Assembly: GCF_000821085.1 (NCBI RefSeq)
Contig: NZ_CCXR01000001.1
Location: forward strand, 4,299,001 to 4,363,000
Direction of reading: 5' to 3'
From: Bacillus sp. B-jedd
GTDB lineage: Bacteria; Bacillota; Bacilli; Bacillales; Cytobacillaceae
DNA length: 64,000 bases
Positions within the stretch are counted from its first letter, which is position 1. Every line of letters starts with the position of its first letter. This document shows, piece after piece, positions 27,629 through 36,651 of the stretch. Both the position numbers and the translations under genes were made by a program. The notes below the pieces were generated by a model, which worked only from the letters and a program-made list of their open reading frames with translations, was not told the DNA's origin and did no database searches.

Positions 27629-27666
27629 GGTGTAGTCCTCTCTTTAGGAGAAGACTACACCTTTTT
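27624..27666. terminator. Rho-independent terminator-like hairpin
   Basis: AAAAAGGTGTAGTC (27624-27637) and GACTACACCTTTTT (27653-27666) pair perfectly. It may terminate the DUF1846 gene from the right. The remaining sequence of 27391-27740 shows no gene apart from the ADH fragment. Confidence 0.7.
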
Positions 27667-27740
27667 AGTAAACTCTATAAACGAAAAGCATCTGCCTTAG
27701 GCTTTCAGGTAAGAAGAAAAAGGCAGAAGTTTTCCAAAAC

Positions 27741-29249
27741 CTAATTGTAATACAGGTTCTCAGTCGGATATACTGGATCATTGGTGATGTCGATTCCAAG
27801 CTTCTTAAAGGTCTGTTCGTTTTCCCTATTCAATATAACCGTAGAATGAGCTTGTGTGTCTTTTAAATTTGGCAGTTGCTTATAAGCCAGCTCAGAAGTA
27901 GGGTTAGTGACCGCACTGATTGCCAGTGCAATCAGCACTTCATTGGCGCTTAGTGTCGGGACTCGGCTGTTCAAATCATCGGTCTTCAACCGTTGAATCG
28001 TCTGCAAAATCATCGGTGACAACAAATCAATTTCATCGGCAATATTGGCCAATTTCTTCAACCCATTCAGAATCGCGGCTGCCGAAGCATCCATCAAAGT
28101 TGTCGTTCGACCGGTGATCATCTCGCCATTTGGCAGTTCTATCGCAATTACGGCTTGCAAATGCGTACTGTCAATTCTCTCTTGGACTGCTTTCGCATAA
28201 TTACGGGCCGGCAATACAGGTGCCCGATCCTCTTTCTTTAAGTCAGTCTCCTCCAAAATCACTTGCATATGGCGTACACTATCTTCATCGGCAAGCCCTT
28301 TTTTATAGTCGTTCTCTACGACGAAACTGCGCCGAATGATTTCCTGCCTGGCAGCTTCCTGCACGATGTTATCGTCGGTGATACCCGATTTCAAACGATT
28401 AACACCCATATCGGTCGGTGAGCGGTAAACAGACTCTTTACCAGTAATCCTTTCAATAATCCGTTTGATGACAGGAAACGTCTCCATATCCCGATTGTAA
28501 TTGATCGCTACTTTCCCGTATGCTTCATAGTGATAATTGTCAATCATATTCACGTCTTTCAAATCGACGGTAGCCGCTTCATAAGCGATATTTACCGGGT
28601 GCTTTAATGGCAAGTTCCAAACCGGAAAAGTCTCAAATTTGGCATAGCCGACTTTATTCCCCAGTTTGTTCTCATGGTACATTTGGTTAAGGCAGGTTGC
28701 AAGCTTTCCGCTGGCCGGGCCAGGTGCCGTTACTACCACGATTGGCTTTGTCGTTTTAATATAGGGATTCATCGCAAATCCCTCGTCGCCAATGACCGCG
28801 TCCACATTTGTGGGATAACCTTTGATTTCACTGTGAGTGTAGACGCTAATTCCGCTTCTCTCAAGCTTGGTCATAAATACTTTGGCTGTTGGCTGTCCTT
28901 GATAACGAGTGAGCAAGACACTGTTGACAGAAATGCCATATGCCCGGTATTCATCGATTAAGCGCAAGACATCTTGGTCATAAGTGATACCGTAATCTTC
29001 ACGGACTTTGTTCCGCTCGATGTCTCCAGCGTACACACAGATGATGATTTCCGCATTTTCTTTCAGCGTATTCAATAATTTGATCTTGGCATCTTCATCA
29101 AATCCAGGCAAGACACGTTTGGCATGTTTGTCGCCTATCAATTTTCCGCCAAATTCCAAGTAAAGTTTATCATACTGCTGCACCCGTTCTAGGATGTAGG
29201 CAGATTGTTCTTGTAAATATTTCTCCGAATCAAATCCAACTTTTTTCAT
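27741..29249 (-). CDS. DUF1846 domain-containing protein
   Basis: 502 aa, the full length of the DUF1846 family (about 490-500 aa). Typical segments are [19 protein letters not shown] at the start, a P-loop-like [18 protein letters not shown] (about residue 175) and [20 protein letters not shown] (about 206). Structures of relatives exist but the biochemical role is not settled. It is cytoplasmic with no membrane segments. It stands alone between att-like sites d and c. Confidence 0.85.
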   Translation of the reverse strand: MKKVGFDSEKYLQEQSAYILERVQQYDKLYLEFGGKLIGDKHAKRVLPGFDEDAKIKLLNTLKENAEIIICVYAGDIERNKVREDYGITYDQDVLRLIDEYRAYGISVNSVLLTRYQGQPTAKVFMTKLERSGISVYTHSEIKGYPTNVDAVIGDEGFAMNPYIKTTKPIVVVTAPGPASGKLATCLNQMYHENKLGNKVGYAKFETFPVWNLPLKHPVNIAYEAATVDLKDVNMIDNYHYEAYGKVAINYNRDMETFPVIKRIIERITGKESVYRSPTDMGVNRLKSGITDDNIVQEAARQEIIRRSFVVENDYKKGLADEDSVRHMQVILEETDLKKEDRAPVLPARNYAKAVQERIDSTHLQAVIAIELPNGEMITGRTTTLMDASAAAILNGLKKLANIADEIDLLSPMILQTIQRLKTDDLNSRVPTLSANEVLIALAISAVTNPTSELAYKQLPNLKDTQAHSTVILNRENEQTFKKLGIDITNDPVYPTENLYYN

Positions 29250-29523
29250 TTAATTTCTGCCCGCCTTCTATACTTCAAACTTTCTCTTAAACCGCTAGAT
29301 AAAAACGCCTTAAGAGAGAATCCAAACTAAAATACATCCTTTATCATTATAAAGCTTTTAAAAAAATTGACAAAGGAAAACTGGTCCAATCGTTTCAATA
29401 ATTGGGTCCTTCTAATAGGCAGATTCATCCTATCATGAATGTATTCAACCAAAATAACGGAGTTTTGGCATGCTCCTCCAACTCCACTCAGCTCATTATG
29501 TATTCCTTGTTCTATCCTCAGAT

Positions 29524-29815
29524 GGGCCAACAAGTGCAATCGTTTCTCCTCTCTTTACGTTAAAGTTAATATTACTGAGGATTATTCCTTTTCCTTATAA
29601 CCGAATGTTACACCTTTGTATTCAATGTCTTCAATTAAATTTTTAACATCCGTAGCATTTAGATTATCTTTCTCAGCAGGTGCAGTGTTTAGCAAATCCA
29701 AATAACGGCGAAAACCCACTACTCCCTTTGGATAGGTTTCAATAACTGAATTAATTTGATTTTGGCGTAAGGAAAACGTTAGAATTCGGTTTAATAACTG
29801 TATTATTTTTAACAT
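29524..29815 (-). pseudogene. Remnant of an MsbA-type ABC exporter
   Basis: Codons downstream of 29815 read RILTFSLRQNQINSVIETYP, then IEDIEYKGVTFGYKEKE before a stop. In the next frame the sequence continues GIILSNINFNVKRGETIALV and ends at Walker A (GPS). This is the linker and first strand of an ABC-exporter ATPase domain with a frameshift; the membrane domain and the rest of the ATPase are gone. The flank 29250-29523 has no recognisable gene. Confidence 0.7.
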
Positions 29816-29867
29816 TTGTACAAAACATGTATAAGTTAGAGTTTATTTTATATTATAAACCTCATTT

Positions 29868-29883
29868 ACTTATGATACGGTTC
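29868..29883 (+). repeat. attSCC-like site c
   Basis: ACTTATGATACGGTTC with TCATTT immediately upstream, the same upstream hexamer as at site g. The following 190 bp (to 30076) hold no gene I can recognise. Confidence 0.6.
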
Positions 29884-30076
29884 ACCGTAACGTATATAGG
29901 GTACTCCGCCGAGTGCCCTTCGTAATTTAGAAAGGATGATGTTGTCTTGGGGTACGTCACTAATGATCTTTGTAGACCAATGAAAATAGGCTTGTAGACT
30001 ATGGTTTCTAAGTTAATTAAGACTATCCACGACTTTCTGTAATATGGGCTGTAAATGGCGTAAGCGATTCGTTAAG

Positions 30077-30973
30077 TTAGTTGCTTCTTTCTGTGATAAC
30101 AAAATGAGTGTTCTTTATCGGGCAATTTCTTCTAAATAACTTAAAAGCCAAATTTATGGTTCCTTCATCGAATTTCTTAAACTCTTTCAGAACTTTCTCT
30201 TTATTAGAGTAAGATATACACAAAAGAAGCCCGTAAATGTTTTTCTTCGTTAAAAAATTTCTTGAATTTGGAATTATATCAAGCAAATCAAAATATGTTG
30301 ATGCCATAGCCTCCCAAATTTTCACTTCTCTTTCGGGATTAGTATCGTATTTAAAATTGTTAATTGTCTTCTCCAGAGAAATATCATAATAGTCTTTGAA
30401 AACATTATGTACGAGTTTAATTCTATTAATAAGTTGTTTTGGTAATTTTTCATGTCTTAAAGGGAACATATCTTCTATTTGATTAATATCAATATCTAGT
30501 TGTTCCCCTTTATTTTCATATAATGATTCATATATCATTTGTCTGGTAATGTTTTCTAATATATCGGGTCTAACCACTTTGCACAATTCAAGTGCTATTA
30601 TATTTTCATTCATTCCATTGGTATTCAATGCATACTTATCTGCCAGGAATGGACTAAAATTGAGCAAATCATCTTTTGATATTCCATGCCAAATTGGTAA
30701 TATTACTTTACCGTAAGCTATTTCTTTACTAAGAAGACTTTTAAGTTCATAGTCTGTCCAACTCTTTTGCATAAATGCTTTACTTAAAACGACTACTCCA
30801 AATGATGAGTTAATTAATCCAATATCAATCGACTTGGATAGACTATCGCCGATTCTTAATGAGAATTCATCGTACCAAACGTTTACTTTTAGTTTACTAA
30901 GTACTTGTGCCAAGGGTCTAACGAAAGATTCTTTATCCTCAGATGCATGAGAAATAAATAAATCATATTCCAT
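30077..30973 (-). CDS. TIR-domain protein with unknown helical C-terminal domain
   Basis: 298 aa. Residues 1-120 are a TIR domain: YDLFISHASEDKESFVRPLA, VWYDEF, GDSLSKSIDIGL and SWTDYELKSLL, where the Glu after W..Y is at the catalytic NADase position. Residues 130-298 are helical with no family I recognise. Bacterial TIR proteins with intact Glu consume NAD+ or make cyclic ADP-ribose signals in antiphage defence. AAAGGAG precedes the ATG. Very low GC compared with the core genes, in keeping with transfer. Confidence 0.82.
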   Translation of the reverse strand: MEYDLFISHASEDKESFVRPLAQVLSKLKVNVWYDEFSLRIGDSLSKSIDIGLINSSFGVVVLSKAFMQKSWTDYELKSLLSKEIAYGKVILPIWHGISKDDLLNFSPFLADKYALNTNGMNENIIALELCKVVRPDILENITRQMIYESLYENKGEQLDIDINQIEDMFPLRHEKLPKQLINRIKLVHNVFKDYYDISLEKTINNFKYDTNPEREVKIWEAMASTYFDLLDIIPNSRNFLTKKNIYGLLLCISYSNKEKVLKEFKKFDEGTINLAFKLFRRNCPIKNTHFVITERSN

Positions 30974-31062
30974 TCCAAGAATCTCCTTTGAGTTTAAAAT
31001 ATTTATGCAGGTGTGTCAGCTACCTGTCATCATTGTATATGAAGCTACCTGAGAAGTCTTCA

Positions 31063-31669
31063 GAGAAATAGGTTGGGACTTGATTTTCGGGGTTTCAGGG
31101 GGAAATTTCTTCTTGATAGTGAATTTGCCTTTTCGCTTGTCAGACGCCTCATCGATAAATCTCTCGGGGTTATTAATAATAGTAGAGTACTTAATTATTA
31201 CGCATTACGCAATATATTTCATCATCTGTATAATGAGCTGTTGATCCGTCATACTCATGATTTTTTTGGACTAGTTCTGACAAGTAGTTTTTATAATGAC
31301 TCGTCTGTGACCAAAGTGTGGTTCCACAATTACAAAGTCGAGACGTACATTCACTTGGTTGGTAAATAAGATCATACACTTCGTCTCGTATTACGGCTAA
31401 GAGACCGTTTGGATTATCTCCCCACAGTGAAGCCTGTATCTCTGAGTTTACAAAAGATCGCTGTGCAGTTTGGTATCCTAATATTACCTGTGTGACTGTT
31501 GAATCAGCTCAAAAGTCTTCTCTAACGATGTGCATAATAGTCTAGGTATCATTTATATTAAAATCCCCATCTGAGACAGATTTATCTTAAAATGATTTCC
31601 GCTAAATTTTATGAGGTTCTGTATGCCCTGATCGTTAGCGTGATGATAGCTAATGAAAGTCTTATGTAA
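31063..31669 (-). pseudogene. Decayed DUF1863 (ThsB-like) TIR gene, paralogue of the gene at 31782-32405
   Basis: Reading in shifting frames gives HKTFISYHHANDQ, then ADSTVTQVILGYQTAQRSFV, NSEIQASLWGDNPNGLLAVI, and finally STIINNPERFIDEASDKR. All align with the intact neighbour. An in-frame TGA, a frameshift after IYCV, deletions near residue 20 and a TTA in place of the start codon inactivate it. A ribosome site (AGGAGA) still precedes it. Confidence 0.88.
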
Positions 31670-31705
31670 TGTCTCCTGGCTTCCACTTAACTCTAATTTC
31701 CCCCT

Positions 31706-31725
31706 ACTTATGGTACGTACGGTTC
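31706..31725 (+). repeat. Possible attSCC-like site b (degenerate)
   Basis: ACTTATGGTAC-GTAC-GGTTC reads as the att core with a 4-bp insertion. It lies between the TIR pseudogene and the TIR operon. The weakest of the seven. Confidence 0.35.
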
Positions 31726-31781
31726 ACTGTGGTTATTTAAGAGGCAATAAAGGCGTTGGTGATTTACCCATGTCTTTTTAA

Positions 31782-32405
31782 TTATTTAAAACTTTTGGAT
31801 TTGTTCTTACCTATTCGTGGTGTACCTTCGTCTGGAATCTTCTTTATTGCTAATAAATCATTGTCTCGTTTATCAAATGCCTCATCAATATAAAATTCAG
31901 GGTTACTGATAAAATTAGAGTATTTTACAACAGCACAATAAATATCTTTACTGTTGTAATGGCATTTGTCTCCATAATAAGTATGATTTTTCTTAATTAA
32001 ATTTGGAATATAATACTCATAAAATGTACTATTTCTATTGCGAACTACACCACCACAATCAGAACATGTACCACTCGTATAAATATCGTTATACAAATCA
32101 TCTCGAATAACTGCTAACAAACCATTATGTTTATTCTTGCTAGTGTCGCGTAAAGATGCCTGGATTTCGGAATTAACATATGGGCGTTGTGCAGTTTCCC
32201 AACCTACTAAAACAACAGTCACCGTTGAATTATGCAAGTAATCTTCTCTTATAATTCTCATAATTTCATCTTCGCTTAAATCGGTATTGATTTCACCGTC
32301 GGCAACAGCTGAATCAATAAAATCCTCTCCGCCAAACTTTTCAATTATTTCATTTTTTAGATCTTGTTCGTTCTTGTGATGATAACTGATAAATGTTTTA
32401 TGCAC
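31782..32405 (-). CDS. DUF1863 / ThsB-like TIR-domain protein
   Basis: 207 aa. HKTFISYHHKNEQDLKNEI, then STVTVVLVGWETAQRPYVNSEI (the NSEI/E segment holds the probable catalytic Glu) fit the MTH538/DUF1863 TIR fold used by Thoeris ThsB sensors. In Thoeris these make cyclic ADP-ribose isomers after phage infection. A CxxC (SGTCSDCGG, about residue 113) followed by CHYNSKDIYC is an unusual cysteine-rich insertion. Its start overlaps the stop of the two-TM gene by 8 bp, so the two are coupled. No ThsA (SIR2-SLOG or TM-macro) is present. Confidence 0.82.
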   Translation of the reverse strand: MHKTFISYHHKNEQDLKNEIIEKFGGEDFIDSAVADGEINTDLSEDEIMRIIREDYLHNSTVTVVLVGWETAQRPYVNSEIQASLRDTSKNKHNGLLAVIRDDLYNDIYTSGTCSDCGGVVRNRNSTFYEYYIPNLIKKNHTYYGDKCHYNSKDIYCAVVKYSNFISNPEFYIDEAFDKRDNDLLAIKKIPDEGTPRIGKNKSKSFK

Positions 32406-33120
32406 TCTGGATCCCCCATTTCTCTATATTAATGTCAAATTCTACAGAAACCTGTTCTGTGAAGAATTTATTCAGTTTTTCAAAATCAGTTTTTAGTTGT
32501 TCATAGTGGTGGTAGCTTTGTTGTAGTTCACCTATTGGTTTCATATAAAAGTTTTCTTCATCACTTTTTTCCAAGTATGTATACCAACGTCGATAGTTAC
32601 TTTGATGCGTAGTTAAGAAATTGTTTAATTCTTTTATGATTTCATTAGACAAATCATATAGATGAGTCTCTTTACTTACTTTATTGCTTTTCCGTTTTTT
32701 TGCATCACCTAATATCTTAATTTCATCTCTTACAAACTTATATACTTCAAAATAAGAATCTAGTGTTTCCTTTATGTTGTCATGTTCAAAATCTACCTTA
32801 AATAACGTTCGTTTTGTATCTAAGAACGTACGCAGCTGTCTTTTAAACAATTGGTTTGGATTATCAAATAAAACATTGAATCCACCAATGCTTAATTTAT
32901 CAACACGAAAGGCCCATTTTTTAAGCCCTATGAATACCAACAGAAGGGTTATCAACAATAAGGGTATTAACGCGAATAGGGTAGTCGAAATAAAAATTAA
33001 ATTTCGCCACAACGTGTTTACATAATGAACTTCTATTTTTTGTATATCAACTATACTAAGAAAGACTATTATTCCAGCGATAAGCAATGCTATGATTAAC
33101 CATTTTGCTATTTCCTTCAC
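32398..33120 (-). CDS. Two-TM membrane protein of the TIR operon (candidate effector)
   Basis: 240 aa. Two N-terminal membrane spans (residues 7-24 and 41-66, the second LLITLLLVFIGLKKW) are followed by about 165 residues of cytoplasmic, charged, mostly helical sequence with a coiled-coil-like end. I recognise no nucleotide-binding or macro domain. Position between two TIR genes with an 8-bp overlap to the ThsB-like gene suggests a membrane effector opened by a TIR-made signal, by analogy with 2TM effectors of CBASS and type II Thoeris. That analogy is inference. Confidence 0.7.
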   Translation of the reverse strand: MKEIAKWLIIALLIAGIIVFLSIVDIQKIEVHYVNTLWRNLIFISTTLFALIPLLLITLLLVFIGLKKWAFRVDKLSIGGFNVLFDNPNQLFKRQLRTFLDTKRTLFKVDFEHDNIKETLDSYFEVYKFVRDEIKILGDAKKRKSNKVSKETHLYDLSNEIIKELNNFLTTHQSNYRRWYTYLEKSDEENFYMKPIGELQQSYHHYEQLKTDFEKLNKFFTEQVSVEFDINIEKWGIQSA

Positions 33121-33175
33121 AATTCCACCTCGAATCCAAAGACACCTATATTTTCCAATGTATAATCAAAGAATA

Positions 33176-34018
33176 TCATGTGTTATTATTACTTTTATAT
33201 CTTTTTAGCGAAGGAAGTATCTTTTTTGCTATTGTTTCTAGATTCTCATCTTTACGATGTAAATATTTAATGTCATCAAATAGAAAATCTATTTTATCTA
33301 TATCAACATCCTGATGAACTACAGCAATCGTTAATAAATCTTTTTTGGAAGCATATCTACTTGAGAATTTAGTTAACTCCAAATCACACCAGTTTGAATT
33401 AATAAAGTCGTTTGTAATCCAAAAAATGACTCCTGCAGATTGTTTTATTCCTTTTTGAATTGCTTTAACAATTGATTCGCCATAATCAATATTAACTTTA
33501 TCAAACCAAACAGGTAATCCTGCTCCATTTAAATAAGGAATTAAATCCTCGACTTCACTTTTATTTTTAGAAGAATGACTTAAGAATATAGGCATCTGAT
33601 TTCCAAGTGGTTTATCTATTACATAACCCATCTTTTCTAATTTACTTTTCTCAACAAATGGGAAAAGTAATTCATTGTTCATCGCTTCTAATACGTCACT
33701 CTCTCTTACTAAAGTTTGACTATTAAACCTTCTATTGCCTATTTCTTGACTTAATTCATTAAATGTAATATCTGGACGATAACGTAAACCTTCTGCCCTC
33801 ATCAAATTCTTCATTACCTCAACATGTCCTTCTTTAGGATTATCATAGCTTACTACAATGAAAAATTCTAAATTATATGGAATTGAGTTAGTCAAAAGAT
33901 TTACCATTTGAAGAGATGTTGCATCTTGATTTTTTAATAATTCCATTAGTACCGGTACTAAAGGCTTTCTTACACCATAATCACATTCCCAAACGTAATC
34001 TTTGTCTAATTTCTCCAT
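33176..34018 (-). CDS. Protein with N-terminal unknown domain and C-terminal TIR domain
   Basis: 280 aa. Residues 1-140 (CDYGVRKPLVPVLMELLKNQ at about 12-31) form a domain I do not recognise. Residues 141-275 are a TIR domain: MPIFLSHSSKNKSEVEDL, VWFDKVNIDYGESIVKAI and SNWCDLELTKF with the catalytic-position Glu. First gene of a three-gene operon, 55 bp ahead of the two-TM gene. GGAG lies 7 bp before the ATG. Role inferred: sensor or effector in a TIR-based antiphage system. Confidence 0.78.
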   Translation of the reverse strand: MEKLDKDYVWECDYGVRKPLVPVLMELLKNQDATSLQMVNLLTNSIPYNLEFFIVVSYDNPKEGHVEVMKNLMRAEGLRYRPDITFNELSQEIGNRRFNSQTLVRESDVLEAMNNELLFPFVEKSKLEKMGYVIDKPLGNQMPIFLSHSSKNKSEVEDLIPYLNGAGLPVWFDKVNIDYGESIVKAIQKGIKQSAGVIFWITNDFINSNWCDLELTKFSSRYASKKDLLTIAVVHQDVDIDKIDFLFDDIKYLHRKDENLETIAKKILPSLKRYKSNNNT

Positions 34019-34224
34019 TTTTCCACTCCACTCTGGAACATTCCATCAATTTTAATATGCTAACTATCATATTATTACGTTAAGAAATTATTTTAGTTTC
34101 ATATTTCTAATTTTTTTACTCCTCCCTATTCTTATTTCTACAAATATTTTTAGTTTTGCTTATACATTGTTATTATTAATTAATCTATAAAATAAAAAAG
34201 AGTAAGGACTTTTAAAATGGTACC

Positions 34225-35666
34225 TGTAGGTAGGACACTCGAAAAAAAGAGTGTTCAACCTACAGGTATTTTTTATATACTTGAATTTCACTATAGAGGG
34301 ATTGGGGACACCATGAGTAAAATAACATTTCATCTAAAGAGATAAACATACTTCAAGGAAATCCAAATGTACATCGAGTCAGTGTAAGATCGATTACCTA
34401 TACAAATGAATTTAAAAATAGATTTATAGACGAATACCAAGCCGGTAAACTCCCGCGTCAAATCTTTGAGGAGAATGGCTTTGAAGTGGATGTCATCGGA
34501 ATGAAACGAGTTGAGCAGTCAGCCTGCAGGTGGAAAAAGGCTTATGAAAAGAATGGCCTGATTGGGCTTACAGATACAAGGAAAACGGCTTCGGGCAGAC
34601 CCTTGGAACGTGAGCTTTCACCTGACGAAGTAATTGAGAGACAAAAGGCAAGGATTGAACTTCTAGAAGGACAGGTAGAGCTGTTAAAAAAGCTAGAAAC
34701 GACCGAAAGGAGGCTGCTAAACGCAAGAGAAAATCTAAATCCGAATAAAGCATACCAACTGATTTTTGAGACGCTTAAACAAAATGACTTTAAAGGGATG
34801 ACGGGATATTTTTGTGAACTGCTGGATGTCTCCCGGTCAGGCTAGTACAGCTATCTACAGGCAGCCCCTATCCGTGAAGCCAGGGAGAAATCAGACCTTG
34901 AGGCGAAGGAAATTATTTTAAAGGCCTTTAACCGTCGGGGATATAAGAAAGGCTCCCGCTCCATTAAAATGAACCTGGAGAATGAACTTAATACAATCTA
35001 CAGCCGCAAAAAGATCCAGAGAATCATGAGGAAGTATGGGATTGTCTGCCCTCAACGAAAGCCAAATCCTTATAAAAAGATTGCCAAGGCCACAAAGGAA
35101 CATCAAGTAGTTCCGAACAAATTAAACAGGAACTTTAAGCAAGGAATCCCAGGAAAAGTGTTACTGACAGACATCACTTACCTGCCATATAACGGTAATA
35201 GTATGGCTTATTTGTCGACCGTAAAAGATGCCTGCACCAATGAAATCCTGGCTTACCATTTGTCTGACCGGATCACCTTGGACATTGCGACCCGGACGAT
35301 CCATAAATTGATGAACAACAAGAAAGTGACACTTCACGAAGAAGCCTTTATCCACTCGGACCAGGGAAGCCACTACACAAGCCCCCGCTACCAGAAGCTT
35401 TTAAAGGGATATGGCCTGGACCAGTCAATGTCAAGGAGGGGAAACTGTTGGGACAATGCACCTCAGGAATCCTTCTTTGGCCACATGAAGGATGAGGTGA
35501 ATTATAAATCAGCAAGGACGTTGAAGGAATTGAAGTCAAGAATAGATCATTACATGGTCTACTATAATAATTACCGCTACCAGTGGAATTTAAAAAAGAT
35601 GACCCTTATTCAATTTAGGAATCATCTTCTAGCAGCTTAATCTCTTTTTTTATAGTGTCCTTGACA
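34225..35666 (+). mobile_element. IS3-family insertion sequence, inactive
   Basis: The ends match as inverted repeats: TGTAGGTAGGACACTCGAAA from 34225 and, on the other strand, TGTCAAGGACACTATAAA from 35666, each followed by AAAAGAG. Length about 1.44 kb fits IS3. The left end also forms a strong hairpin (ACCTGTAGGT / ACCTACAGGT, 34222-34267). The single transposase frame inside is broken twice. It lies between the TIR operon and rlmH. Confidence 0.8.
34313..35640 (+). pseudogene. IS3-family transposase, frameshifted and with an amber stop
   Basis: Starting at ATG 34313 the frame reads MSKITFH and soon stops. A one-base deletion near 34328 shifts it out of the long frame that begins ISSKEINILQGNPNVHRV. 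The long frame carries the helix-turn-helix OrfA part (PRQIFEENGFEVDVIGMKRV), then an in-frame TAG (34843-34845) where YYSYL would be expected. It then continues through the catalytic core: LTDITYLPY (D), FIHSDQGSHYTS (D) and NAPQESFFGHMKDE (E). The DDE residues are intact, so only the two lesions inactivate it. Confidence 0.85.
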
Positions 35667-35777
35667 TGGGTGCCAGTTTATTTTGTCCTTTCTCTTTTGG
35701 AATATATTTAATTTAGTTGTTTTTTAATTTCCTCAATTTTTCTATTTGAATTGTAAGTTCTAATTTCTTGTTTACCA

Positions 35778-36257
35778 TCACTTGTGATACGGTTCTCCCC
35801 GAATTATCCGAAATGCGCGATAAATCTGCTCAACCAGTATCAAACGCATCAATTGATGTGGAAAGGTCATTTTTGAAAAGGATAGTTTTTCATTGGCGCG
35901 GGCGAGGACTTCGCCGCTCAATCCAAGCGATCCGCCGATGATAAAAGCGATTTTGCTTTTGCCATGGAGGGCGAGCTTGTCCAGGGTGGCGGCGAGCTCT
36001 TCGGACGATTGCATTTTGCCTTCAATGGCCAGGGCGATGACATGGGCGTCAGGGCTGACCTTCGCCAGGATGCGTTCCCCCTCCTTTTTCTTGACCTGCT
36101 CCATTTCCGCTTCGCTCATTTCTTCTGGAGCCTTTTCGTCAGCGACCTCTATAATTTCGATTTTTGCATAAGCAGACAGCCGCTTCGTATATTCCTCTAT
36201 TCCCTGCTTCAAATATTTTTCTTTCAATTTACCAACCGTTACAACAGAGATATTCAC
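35778..36257 (-). CDS. rlmH: 23S rRNA (pseudouridine1915-N3)-methyltransferase RlmH
   Basis: 159 aa, full length for the SPOUT-family enzyme (OrfX in staphylococci, YydA in B. subtilis). Motifs: [14 protein letters not shown] (SAM-binding knot, about residue 103), [20 protein letters not shown] and the C-terminal [10 protein letters not shown]. It methylates pseudouridine 1915 in helix 69 of 23S rRNA on the assembled ribosome. Its 3' end is the known SCC attachment site in staphylococci, and here the same 3' sequence recurs downstream six times. A DnaA-box cluster lies directly upstream. Confidence 0.95.
   Translation of the reverse strand: MNISVVTVGKLKEKYLKQGIEEYTKRLSAYAKIEIIEVADEKAPEEMSEAEMEQVKKKEGERILAKVSPDAHVIALAIEGKMQSSEELAATLDKLALHGKSKIAFIIGGSLGLSGEVLARANEKLSFSKMTFPHQLMRLILVEQIYRAFRIIRGEPYHK
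35780..35795 (+). repeat. attSCC-like site a, inside the 3' end of rlmH
   Basis: ACTTGTGATACGGTTC encodes the EPYHK end of RlmH on the minus strand. It is the presumed primary attachment site from which the copies b-g derive. Confidence 0.65.
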
Positions 36258-36303
36258 AATTCACAACCCTTTACAAATTGGTTACAAACAGTTTACAAAC
36301 ATG

Positions 36304-36651
36304 TTATCCACAGAACTTATCCACATGTCCACATTTTCTATCCACATCTTGTATGGGATCATTCGTTCGCCACAACATATACTGCGCTATTTTGACAAAA
36401 TTCACAGGTTGTTGATAAGTTATCCACACCTACTTTTTCCAAAATCGGAAAGGTTTCATGCTCGTCAACAACCATATCCAGAGCGAGATCTACGTGTTCT
36501 TCGCAGCAATAAATCAAGATTTCCACCTCTTCTTAATCACAAAATTTGTCTTTACTTCTGTGTTAAATTCTACACTATTAATTTTCCACAACCGGAATCC
36601 AGTTATCCACACCATACTATACCTCAATTAATTAGATATGAACAATCCACA
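36304..36651. promoter_or_regulatory. DnaA-box cluster upstream of rlmH
   Basis: Four perfect TTATCCACA boxes lie at 36304-36312, 36317-36325, 36420-36428 and 36603-36611, all on the plus strand. One-mismatch boxes are at 36338-36346 (CTATCCACA) and 36582-36590 (TTTTCCACA), and a weaker one is at 36643-36651. In B. subtilis a DnaA-binding cluster is known at yydA (rlmH), so this is a conserved site. No gene is seen in 36258-36861. Confidence 0.82.

Noticed and set aside
29327-29523. 70-codon open frame next to the ABC exporter remnant
   Set aside because: It does not continue the ABC domain in any frame and has no recognisable motif, so it is treated as non-coding.
31700-31735. GGTACGTACGGTTC resembling the end of a group II intron
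   Set aside because: No intron reverse transcriptase and no domain V hairpin with the right flanks were found. A degenerate att copy fits the surrounding series better, though with low confidence.
31782-34018. Canonical type I or II Thoeris system
   Set aside because: A ThsB-like protein is present but neither a SIR2-SLOG nor a TM-macro ThsA is visible, so the standard name is not supported.
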